From Parus major (taxonomy: Eukaryota > Chordata > Aves > Passeriformes > Paridae), in contig NC_031770.1 of assembly GCF_001522545.3 (NCBI RefSeq), positions 232,486-296,485 on the forward strand: 64,000 nt of DNA, given 5' to 3'. The notes under the pieces are model-generated. The model had not been told where the DNA came from. It did not search any database and worked only from the letters and a program-made list of their open reading frames with translations. The position numbers and the translations under genes were made by a program. Of this stretch, positions 56,901-62,581 are shown piece by piece; the stretch's first letter is position 1, and each line of letters opens with the position of its first letter.

Positions 56901-59900
56901 ATACAGATTCTAATTTGCCAGAATTACAACTTTGCTGCAAAAAGCCAATAATTGCTGTACATCTCAGCCATGAGAACTTTTTGAGCTCAAAAATAATTCA
57001 AGTGTATTTTTTTTCAGGGTTAGAGATGGGAATTTCATCATAACAAATGACTTTGATGCTATCTTGACACAGTAGGGGCTTGAATGTCACTCGTTTCTGT
57101 GCTTCTTTGTCCCTCCTCATAAACATGAGTAAGTGTAACTTAGGCTTTTTGAAAATCTTACGCTGCTGAACAACCCTGAGGACCACAAGAGCAAGCAAAG
57201 CTCCAGGTCTCTGCTGGGTGCAGCGAAGAAGCTGATCTCGCAAAGGGAGCACCAGCTGCTGCCATAATACCAACTGTGAACAGAGATCAAGGAAGGAAAT
57301 GGCTCACAGGCAATGTGCACCACAGGAGCAAGGATCAGAAAGGGCTCCAGAGAGCGGTGTGGCCAAATTACACGGAAATACAATGGAGAGCAGATTCCTA
57401 ACTTCAGCCTGGAGTTCTGATCTGCGAATCACACTGATCTGCAGTGGGTCATGCCCTCGCTGTCCTGTCCAAACACACAGCAATGTGTCCATCCAGCATC
57501 ATCCCTGGAAAGCGAGCGTGTCCTCTCCGTTTGACACGATCCACACCCATGGAGCTGCTTGGGCTCCCTGCTCAGCCCAGCCGCCCCACACGTGGCACAC
57601 ACGCACTGCACTGTCTGTCGCTGTCCTCAAGCCATGCCGAGCTCCACGGGGCTCACCAGAGGCACCAGGGGCAAGGCACCCAACAGTTGGTCAGCTTAGG
57701 AAATTCCTTCTCTGGATTTTTATACACACATTCAAATGATCCCAGGGGAGGGCTTCTGTCAGTGCACTCGAGTCTGCCAAAGCATCTCCACGTCCCAGCA
57801 TTAAAGTGGACTCTCATGGTGTCCGGATTTTTAGAGGGCACAACAACAGCTTTCAAGGGTGACAAGGGAATTTGCTTTTTGTCCACCCATGCTTTCTCAT
57901 TAGTAGGCTCAGGTACAAGACAAAAGGCAAAAAAGGCACTGAAATGAGTAGGAACGGAAAAATAAATGTGAAAGAACTGACGTCCCACAGGCCCTTGCTC
58001 ATCCCCCTGAGGAGTGGGGACCGGCACCCTGCTGCAGGAGCTGGAAGCATGAGCCAAACCTCTGCACCCCTCAGGATGAGCACCAGGCTGACAGCACTGA
58101 CCAGGCTGAGCCCACGTGAGCTGTACACTCCAGCATTTACTTTAATGACCTTGCTGCTCTCACACATCTGGTTTTGGCTATGAGTCTTCTCTAAGTTTAT
58201 TCAAGTGGCTTGGGTGCAATAAACTGTAAATCTATAAATAAAGAATCTAAGGAGTATCTGGCTAAACCCCAGCCTCATTCACAGACTAAACCACTGGAAG
58301 CTACCCACAGTCAGTGAACACATGAAGATAGTAACTGTTACTTCCTTGGAAGTTCCTCTGGAACATTTAGTTTAATATCAAGCCAGACTCGGAAAGAGAC
58401 TAGGGACCAGTGGGGGCTTTTTTATGCGAGAGAGAGGAAGGCAGGAGCATCAGGGAGGCCAATCTGCACGGCACATCCTGCGAGGAGAAGGCTAACAGCA
58501 CGGCTGAGACACTCAGCATAATGAGCTGGTATCATCTTCCATCTAAGCAATACTGAGATTCCACCAAGGAGTCCCACAGATTTTTCCTTCAGCACATGCT
58601 GCCCTGTCCTTGCAGGCACACACATGGGAGCAGCAGCTCTGGAAAGGAGCAGGGCAGCACCTACTGAAGCCTGTTCCACCTGAAATTGCCACTAGGAATT
58701 AAGGAAGTGCTTGTGGGACACGGAACCTGGCCTGTGCAATGGCAGCAGAGAACAACCTGGAGGACTCAACACACGAAATAAGGCTCAGCCCCATCCTCAC
58801 TCAGTCGTGTTCAGCTCCAAGTGATGATATAGGAGCCTTTAGCCAGGCAACACACTTAAAAAAAACAACCCACTCCTCCTCCCCCAAAGGATATTAAAGA
58901 ATTAGGAAAATGCAATGGCCCTGCATAAAAGGATTATAAATGCCAGATTAAGTACTACATTAGGACTGATTTGAAAATGATGATTCTAACAAACAAACAC
59001 GCAATCTCTGCATCAAAGGTGATTAAGTATCTTATTGAAAATACCTGTTCCGCTGCACAGGACAGAAATGGTCGTTTTTCATGTTTGTCCAGCGGTCCTT
59101 TGCGCTTCCCACGACAGTCTTCATACTTGAACTAAAGCTCGCTTCACTGAGCTAAAGCTTTTCCCAAGAGAGCATAATGCCATAGAAGCAGCAATCCCTG
59201 CAGCCCTGCCTTCTTGCCAGGGGGCTGGAAAAGGCCGAGGTGACCACCCCTGCTGCTGCCCCACAGACCCCTGCAGAGGGCAGGACTAGCAAGGGGCCAC
59301 CCCTGAAACCACTCTCACTGCATTACAAACCCAGCTAAAACTCCACTGCTGGAGGGAAATTAAAACACCCCAACCAAAGCAGGAAGCCACAGAGGCCAGG
59401 TTGACTCTGGCCAGCAACCTGTGTACCAGGATGTGCCCAGCAGCGCTCCCACAGTACCAGCGTGGATGGCCAGGGCACTGGAGAAATCCCAGCTCGAAGG
59501 AGACAGCTCTGTGCTGCAGAAATGAGACGTGTCTGGGTATTGATCCCATGCAGAAATAGAGGGAGACAGGACCTGTCCGGGGTGACCTACATTTCCCGAG
59601 CGCTTCGCAGCAGGGAGGCAGGTGCCTATTAGATCCCCCGTTCCCATGGCTACAAGAAGCAGTGCCAAGCCAGGAGCAGGAGGGATGGTTGAGCACAGAC
59701 ACTGCTCCTCCACCCTGCTCAGTGTGGACAGGCTCAGCTCTGATTGTGCACAGGCTCCTCACGCTGGCAACCCAAAATATCCTGGCACTGCGCTCCAAAT
59801 CTGCTGGAGGAAGCTGGGAAAAAGGAAGCAGCACTGTGCTGTCAAAAACACTGGGGTAATGCAGAGACCCAAGCCCCCCGTTCTCAGCTGCCAGGCAAAA

Positions 59901-62581
59901 CCTTGGGAATTTCTCAGCAAAGCCATTTCCCTCCTGTCTTGAGGGGATAGCTGGTGCCAGTGCCCCTGAGCATGGCAGGGCTGAAGTTCTGCATGGGGAC
60001 ATCAGCTGGAACAAACTGAAAACCAGGAAAAGGCTAAGAAAGCAACTACAAAGCTTTCCAGTACACAAAGGGACTACAAGAGGGCTGGAGAGGGACTTTG
60101 ACAAGGGCTTGGAGTGACAGGACAAGGGGGAATGGCCTCATGCTGACCGAGGCCAGGGTAGATTGGGTATTAGGAAGAAATTCTTCCCTGTGAGAGTGCT
60201 GAGGCCCTGCCCAGAGCAGCTGCGTCTGCCCGTGGATCCCTGGAAATGTCCAAGGCCAGGCTGGATGAAGCTTGGACTAACCAGGGGGAGTGGAAGGTGT
60301 TCCAGCCCACAGTAGGGAGTTGGAACTGGATAATGTGTAAGGTTCTTTCCAATCCAACCCAGTCTATGATTCTACAACAATGTTAAAATTGCAAGAAGAC
60401 GACCTTGGGTGCTGGGGAGCTCTCAGGCTGCAGAAACAGCACCAGATTTAAAATGCAGACCCTGGTGCCTCCAAACTGAACACTCCAAACCAGAGACTTA
60501 GTGCTGAGTTACTCCACAGCTCGGCCTCTTCTCAGAAGGGACATGGAAATAACAAATGGCAGTGAAGCAGTCAGCTGCTGAGCTCAGAAAAAGTATCCAA
60601 AAAAAATTAAACACCATGACTTCAACCAGTAATATGCCCTCAGTGGCCCACCTTTCCTTCAAACCAAAGTATTTTCAGTTCAGACCTAAGACTATTGCTG
60701 ACCTGCCTGGTTTTTCCTAGACTTTTCAAGTGTTTAGGGGTTAACTTTCATCTTTGTGAAGCATCAGATCATGGTTAGTAATTCACACAGCCCCACTGTG
60801 AAGATTTGCTGGGGTCTTTTTTCCCTTTCTATTAAACAATAGGTACAAGATGCCCTGGGAAGCCTCCTGCACTTCCCCAAGGTCCCAGTGATACCTTCTG
60901 TCCTGTCCCACTGGCTTCTGGTGAACCGGCTTTGCCCTGAAGTCTTTCAGAAATAAACATGAAAGTACGAGCAAAGGGTCAGAGCAGAGAGAACGACATT
61001 TTTACTGAAGAGAAACTGTTTAAGGGGAGGTCACTAACATGAGAAGCACGGTGATGATGTCTAATCATCACTGCATTGTTCTCCCTACCATTACAGAGCC
61101 CTTTCACCCTCCAATTTCCTCAAACCCATGAAGAAACCTCACTGGAGACAATGAAACTCTTGTCTGTATCCTCTTTTCCCCAAAAAAGTGCATTTCTGCT
61201 TCTGCTCTGATTTCATTACACATTTGGTAACTGTATTTCTGGGAGGTAAAAAACCAGAACTGGGGTTTCATTACCCCAGCACAAAGAGCACCCTTCCAAC
61301 CCAGACTAGAGGCAGGTTGCTAAATGCTGTCAGTTTTCTGTTTATTCTGAGTATCACTTTTTTCTTTGACAAGAGGTTGTCTCTAGCTATCCCAGTACCA
61401 GAGAGGCTGAATCCAGCCAGGTCCTGCACCTCAGGGACCACAAGACAAAGAGAGGTCAGCAGATTTTCCTAAATCCACAAAACTGCTATGTGGAACAATG
61501 GAGCAGCGACAGATCAAGGGAGCTCCTTGCTATTTGCTAGCAGGGAAGAAACTGAGTACATTTCTGCTGGGACAGGGGATGCTTTTTTACTCATTAAAAA
61601 CAAATTTTTCTTTTTATTCTGAAGCAGACCATTCAGTCCTCCAGACCCCATTTTGATACATGTTAAAGGCACATTTAGCGCATTCAGAACCGAATTTATA
61701 CAGGAGTATTCTTGTTGGTGATAAAAAATCCAGCTTGGGTCCAGTGCTCAGTTTCCAAAACATTTCAAAGCTCAATGTTTCCATGGAAACTTGGGATTCT
61801 TGAACTTGCCAGGCACGGTCAATAGCAACGTTACTCAACAAATTTCTGCAGCTATTTAGCCAAAATAAAATCCTAACACAGAGGGCCCACATTAAAATAC
61901 ACAATACAATCTAATTTATACTCAAAAAGAAATCATGAATCACTTCTCACAGCTAGTGGTGACTGCTCATTTAAGCTGACTAAAAATTGTTAAAAGCTTC
62001 TAAACATTCATTAGGAGCAGGTACTTTTGCAGCCGCTTAAGAATGCCTCTAATGCAACCCATAGAGCTTATAAAGCAAATCTTCCAATCCATGGAATCCC
62101 ATAGATACTTCTATGTCAATAATTCTACCCCATGCATTTCAGAGTGTTACAGAGTTACTTCTTGCAGAACTCTTGTATCTTTTAGCTCTCTGACATTTAG
62201 TTTTCATCTTAAAGATGCCAAACTGTCCCATTTTCAGAGACAACTTCCTCGTTCCTATAGCCTTGACACGCTAACGGTGTCTGCAGAAGAAATGAAAACA
62301 GGAAGCGAGTTTAAACCATCCTTCCATTATTGAGTCCTTTTTATCAGAAGATCCCAAGAACAAAAAACTATCACATCCCTGACTTCACAGTCCATACAGG
62401 AGATGAAAATGCATGGAAGAGAAAATAACTTCAGTCAGAGCTCTGGAGCACCCCGGGCCCTGTCCATGCCAGCAGGAGAAGAAAGGCAAAGTCACAACAC
62501 TTACACAGAGGACGTGCAGGACCACAGCTCCGTGTCTCCTGTCCTCGTTCGTGAAGATGTCATTGGGGAATTCATGGAGAG
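12756..62581 (-). CDS. SLC24A3: SLC24A3 (NCKX3), K+-dependent Na+/Ca2+ exchanger, 15 exons, 5' partial
   Basis: NCKX exchangers sit in the plasma membrane and export Ca2+ together with K+ in exchange for Na+. Joined exons (62505-62581, 55601-55675, 51512-51596, 49595-49698, 38374-38448, 33309-33334, 31705-31758, 30034-30167, 27284-27444, 26457-26730, 24730-24896, 23805-23919, 22828-22940, 13546-13611, 12756-12905) give 557 complete codons with no internal stop. Numbering fragment residues from the first complete codon, alpha-1 reads [12 protein letters not shown] with Glu72; alpha-2 reads [12 protein letters not shown] with Asp438 and GSNVFD with Asp465. These match Glu188, Asp548 and Asp575 of NCKX2, known for Ca2+ and K+ binding. 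A long cytoplasmic loop with an acidic tract separates two membrane clusters. The C-terminus FVNLPMC-x-DH and the cytoplasmic loop match NCKX3 as I recall it, rather than NCKX1, 2, 4 or 5. The usual length is about 644 residues, so roughly 85-90 N-terminal residues lie off the right edge. No lesion is visible. Confidence 0.97.
12906..13545 (-). other. SLC24A3: Intron, phase 0 (0.64 kb)
   Basis: Last coding intron. An ATAAACATAT-type short duplication lies just after the donor (13485-13515). Nothing else is seen. Confidence 0.9.
13546..13611 (-). CDS. SLC24A3: SLC24A3 exon: C-terminal membrane helix
   Basis: 66 bases, 22 codons (fragment residues 487-508): [20 protein letters not shown] then VT. 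Acceptor TTTACAG, donor GTATGT. It carries a membrane helix after alpha-2. Both ends are on codon boundaries. The isolated position, 9 kb from the preceding exon, makes it easy to miss, but phase and similarity fit exactly. Confidence 0.96.
19781..19815. repeat. Short imperfect tandem repeat
   Basis: ATGATATTAGAGAT occurs twice, 21 bases apart, in AT-rich intron sequence. Confidence 0.8.
20886..22095 (+). mobile_element. CR1 LINE 3' fragment with remains of ORF2
   Basis: About 1.2 kb matches the last part of CR1 on the plus strand, antisense to SLC24A3. Landmarks: GGCTGGTCAGCC near the start; GTTGACTTTAGCAAGGCTTC (the reverse-transcriptase YVDFSKA motif); the CAGGGGTCAGGACTGCTTAG block; GAGGGCTGTGCTGCCATACA; GAGCTTGGTCCAGCTCTGGG; and a 3' end around CTCTAGCTGACCCAGCTTTG. 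It carries deletions and frame breaks against the expected element, so it is an old, inactive copy. Confidence 0.93.
22828..22940 (-). CDS. SLC24A3: SLC24A3 exon: alpha-2 repeat, second half
   Basis: 113 bases: two bases finishing a Gly codon plus 37 codons (fragment residues 450-486). It reads [20 protein letters not shown], then [17 protein letters not shown]. Asp465 in GSNVFD corresponds to NCKX2 Asp575, the residue linked to K+ dependence; its presence fits a K+-dependent exchanger. Acceptor CCTGCAG, donor GTAAGT. Confidence 0.97.
22941..23804 (-). other. SLC24A3: Intron, phase 1 (0.86 kb)
   Basis: Splits a Gly codon inside the alpha-2 repeat. No repeat or other feature is recognised inside. 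Confidence 0.9.
23805..23919 (-). CDS. SLC24A3: SLC24A3 exon: alpha-2 repeat, first half
   Basis: 115 bases: 38 codons (fragment residues 411-448) plus the first base of a Gly codon. It reads [20 protein letters not shown], then [18 protein letters not shown]. This is the first half of alpha-2; Asp438 in SVPDC corresponds to NCKX2 Asp548, essential for transport. Acceptor TTTTCTTAG, donor GTGGGT. It ends in phase 1 inside the repeat, as the matching alpha-1 exon does. Confidence 0.97.
23920..24729 (-). other. SLC24A3: Intron, phase 0 (0.8 kb)
   Basis: Ordinary intron sequence; no repeat or coding signal is recognised. Confidence 0.9.
24730..24896 (-). CDS. SLC24A3: SLC24A3 exon: start of the second membrane cluster
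   Basis: 167 bases: two bases finishing a Thr codon plus 55 codons (fragment residues 356-410). It reads [20 protein letters not shown], then [20 protein letters not shown] and [15 protein letters not shown]. It covers the end of the cytoplasmic loop and two membrane helices. FTVPNC and EKWFMVTF are strongly conserved in NCKX3. Acceptor TTTGACAG, donor GTACGT. Confidence 0.97.
24897..26456 (-). other. SLC24A3: Intron, phase 1 (1.6 kb)
   Basis: Contains the CR1 fragment 25295-25530. The rest, including a moderately GC-rich part at 25860-26340, shows no recognised feature. Confidence 0.9.
25295..25530 (+). mobile_element. CR1 LINE 3' end, truncated
   Basis: The plus strand shows CR1 landmarks in order: AATAAGGGAAATTCAGA, CTGTGGGGGTGGTCAAACAT, TGGAACAGGTACGC, AAAACTCAACTGGACACAGG, CTCTAAGCAGGGGCTGGAAC and GATCTCCAGAGGTCCATGCC. 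It is antisense to SLC24A3. Differences from the consensus suggest an old copy. Edges are approximate. Confidence 0.9.
26457..26730 (-). CDS. SLC24A3: SLC24A3 exon: cytoplasmic loop with acidic tract
   Basis: 274 bases, the largest exon here: 91 codons (fragment residues 264-354) plus the first base of a Thr codon. It starts [20 protein letters not shown] and ends [10 protein letters not shown]. Residues 318-345 form an Asn/Glu/Asp-rich tract with seven Asp in a row, encoded by a near-perfect GAY repeat (26485-26568). Acidic stretches at this place are usual in NCKX loops and the exact length varies. Acceptor TTTGCAG, donor GTAAGC. Confidence 0.96.
26731..27283 (-). other. SLC24A3: Intron, phase 0 (0.55 kb)
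   Basis: Short intron between two loop exons; both borders are on codon boundaries. No feature is seen inside. Confidence 0.9.
27284..27444 (-). CDS. SLC24A3: SLC24A3 exon: cytoplasmic loop with conserved regulatory-looking segment
   Basis: 161 bases: two bases finishing a Gly codon plus 53 codons (fragment residues 211-263). It reads [20 protein letters not shown], then [20 protein letters not shown] and [13 protein letters not shown]. The loop segment is nearly identical to mammalian NCKX3 as remembered. HRKAS resembles a basophilic kinase site, which is inference only. Acceptor CTACAG. The donor is GTGTGT, weaker than the GTAAGT seen at most exons of this gene. Confidence 0.97.
27445..30033 (-). 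other. SLC24A3: Intron, phase 1 (2.6 kb)
   Basis: Holds a short GGTT run at 29101-29123 and A/T-rich stretches. A plus-strand open frame at 28387-28977 is long but has no recognisable product and looks like chance. Confidence 0.9.
29101..29123. repeat. (GGTT)n short tandem repeat
   Basis: Five consecutive TTGG-type units in an intron. Confidence 0.9.
30034..30167 (-). CDS. SLC24A3: SLC24A3 exon: start of the cytoplasmic loop
   Basis: 134 bases: one base finishing a Lys codon, 44 codons (fragment residues 166-209) and the first base of a Gly codon. It reads [20 protein letters not shown], then [14 protein letters not shown] and [10 protein letters not shown]. This is the first part of the large cytoplasmic loop; the [10 protein letters not shown] ending is characteristic of NCKX3. 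Acceptor TTGTGCAG, donor GTAACT, slightly weaker than the other donors. Confidence 0.97.
30168..31704 (-). other. SLC24A3: Intron, phase 2 (1.5 kb)
   Basis: Contains a CR1 3' end at 31377-31640. The rest shows no recognised feature. Confidence 0.9.
31377..31640 (-). mobile_element. CR1 LINE 3' end, truncated
   Basis: Read on the plus strand it begins with the complement of the CR1 tail (AGATTCACAGGATAG, TTTAGGTTGGAAAAAACCTC), followed by the CATCAAGTCCAG block and CCCCTCCAGGGAGATGATTC. The element is thus on the minus strand, in the same direction as SLC24A3. It is 5'-truncated and edges are approximate. Confidence 0.9.
31705..31758 (-). CDS. SLC24A3: SLC24A3 exon: last helix of the first membrane cluster
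   Basis: 54 bases: one base finishing a Trp codon, 17 codons (fragment residues 148-164, [17 protein letters not shown]) and two bases of a Lys codon. Acceptor TTTCCAG, donor GTAAGT. The strongly hydrophobic stretch is the last membrane helix before the large cytoplasmic loop. Confidence 0.97.
31759..33308 (-). other. SLC24A3: Intron, phase 2 (1.55 kb)
   Basis: Holds the TTA microsatellite at 32900-32944. An A-rich run lies near 32596-32620. Nothing else is recognised. Confidence 0.9.
32900..32944. repeat. (TTA)n microsatellite
   Basis: About fifteen uninterrupted TTA units, seen directly. It lies in an intron and is likely length-variable. Confidence 0.98.
33309..33334 (-). CDS. SLC24A3: SLC24A3 26-base microexon: loop FIYDERVS
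   Basis: Only 26 bases: eight codons (fragment residues 139-146, FIYDERVS) plus the first two bases of a Trp codon finished by the next exon. Acceptor TCTCCACAG, donor GTAAGT. It encodes the short charged link between two membrane helices. Its length is not a multiple of three and it joins phase 0 to phase 2, so skipping it would shift the frame. The call rests on exact phase fit and family similarity. Confidence 0.95.
33912..34926. repeat. GC-rich minisatellite with assembly gap
   Basis: Tandem copies of two related units are visible on the plus strand: a 14-base unit GCGTGAGGGAAGGT and a longer unit of about 32 bases in which the same core is followed by GAGCAGCGCCATGGCGAGG. Five short units run in series from about 33944; longer units alternate with short ones on both sides of the N run. 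The strand is strongly purine-rich. Open frames across the array are a by-product of the repeat and not genes. Confidence 0.95.
34227..34799. other. Assembly gap (573 N)
   Basis: A run of 573 N bases lies inside the minisatellite, with the same repeat units on both sides. The missing sequence is therefore most likely more of the array. The N length may be an estimate. Confidence 0.99.
38374..38448 (-). CDS. SLC24A3: SLC24A3 exon: membrane helix after alpha-1
   Basis: 75 bases, 25 codons (fragment residues 114-138): [20 protein letters not shown] then VALIV. Acceptor TTCCCCAG, donor [21 protein letters not shown] is a family-typical segment linking the end of alpha-1 to the next helix. Both ends are on codon boundaries. 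Confidence 0.97.
38449..49594 (-). other. SLC24A3: Intron, phase 0 (11.1 kb)
   Basis: The longest complete intron in the window. Two blocks have the AT-rich, motif-dense look of conserved non-coding DNA: about 46890-47310 and 44440-44710 (see findings). No repeat family, RNA gene or convincing coding sequence was recognised in the rest; many short open frames on both strands look like chance. Confidence 0.9.
49595..49698 (-). CDS. SLC24A3: SLC24A3 exon: alpha-1 repeat, second half
   Basis: 104 bases: two bases of the split Gly codon plus 34 codons (fragment residues 80-113). It carries [20 protein letters not shown] then [14 protein letters not shown], the second helix of alpha-1. The GSAVFN motif aligns with GSNVFD of alpha-2, with Asn where alpha-2 has the K+-related Asp. 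Acceptor TTTTTCAG, donor GTAAGA. Confidence 0.97.
49699..51511 (-). other. SLC24A3: Intron, phase 1 (1.8 kb)
   Basis: Splits a Gly codon inside the alpha-1 repeat. An imperfect 17-base direct duplication lies at 51401-51437. Nothing else is recognised. Confidence 0.9.
51401..51437. repeat. 17-base direct duplication
   Basis: AGGAGGGATTATAACAC is followed directly by AGGAGGGATTCTAACAC, one mismatch, in the intron after the first alpha-1 exon. Confidence 0.85.
51512..51596 (-). CDS. SLC24A3: SLC24A3 exon: alpha-1 repeat, first half
   Basis: 85 bases: 28 codons (fragment residues 51-78) plus the first base of a Gly codon. It reads [13 protein letters not shown] then [15 protein letters not shown]. 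This is the first half of the alpha-1 repeat. Glu72 in SSAPEL corresponds to NCKX2 Glu188, a residue needed for Ca2+ transport. Acceptor CTCTGCAG, donor GTAAGG. The exon ends in phase 1 inside the repeat. Confidence 0.97.
51597..55600 (-). other. SLC24A3: Intron, phase 0 (4.0 kb)
   Basis: Donor GTAAGT, acceptor CTCTGCAG. An A-rich AAAT-type run lies at about 52733-52768. I see no repeat family or coding signal in the rest; the short open frames have no recognised product. Confidence 0.9.
52733..52768. repeat. AAAT-rich simple repeat
   Basis: AATAAAATAC and AAATAAATAAATAAAATAC units in intron sequence. Confidence 0.85.
55601..55675 (-). CDS. SLC24A3: SLC24A3 exon: first membrane helix and extracellular link
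   Basis: 75 bases, 25 codons (fragment residues 26-50), [20 protein letters not shown] then EKICE. Acceptor TTGCAG, donor GTAAGT. It continues the first membrane helix of the mature protein; the [10 protein letters not shown] motif is typical of the NCKX family. Both ends are on codon boundaries, so skipping this exon would keep the frame but remove most of the helix. Confidence 0.97.
55676..62504 (-). other. SLC24A3: Intron, phase 0 (6.8 kb)
   Basis: GTAAGT donor at 62504 and TTGCAG acceptor before 55675. It holds a CR1 3' end (60060-60376), two unidentified open frames on the gene's strand with splice-like edges (57653-58057 and 56998-57273), and an AT-rich block at about 58850-59050 that could be a conserved element. 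A GC-rich stretch at 59200-60000 has chance-looking open frames and no recognised product. Confidence 0.9.
60060..60376 (+). mobile_element. CR1 LINE 3' end, truncated
   Basis: The plus strand shows the CR1 3' terminus: an ATTAGGAAGAAATTCTTCCC block, CTGTGAG, CCTGGAAATGTCCAAGGCCA, a GGAACTGGATAATG stretch and the end TTCCAATCCAACCCAG-TCTATGATTCTA. Only the last 300 or so bases are present, the usual 5'-truncated form. It lies antisense to SLC24A3 inside an intron. The match is from memory of avian CR1 consensus sequences; the left edge is approximate. Confidence 0.9.
62505..62581 (-). CDS. SLC24A3: SLC24A3 exon: end of extracellular segment, start of first membrane helix
   Basis: 77 bases: two bases of a split Ala codon plus 25 codons (fragment residues 1-25), starting [15 protein letters not shown] and ending VVLHVLC. 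The acceptor TTTCTGCAG precedes position 62581 and the donor GTAAGT follows position 62505 on the minus strand. The hydrophilic part is the conserved extracellular segment just before the first membrane helix of the mature exchanger; GAVVLHVLC begins that helix. It ends on a codon boundary. Confidence 0.96.

Noticed and set aside
59286..60125. 279-codon minus-strand open frame
   Set aside because: It begins inside the antisense strand of a CR1 3' end and runs through GC-rich intron sequence. No domain or family pattern is seen.
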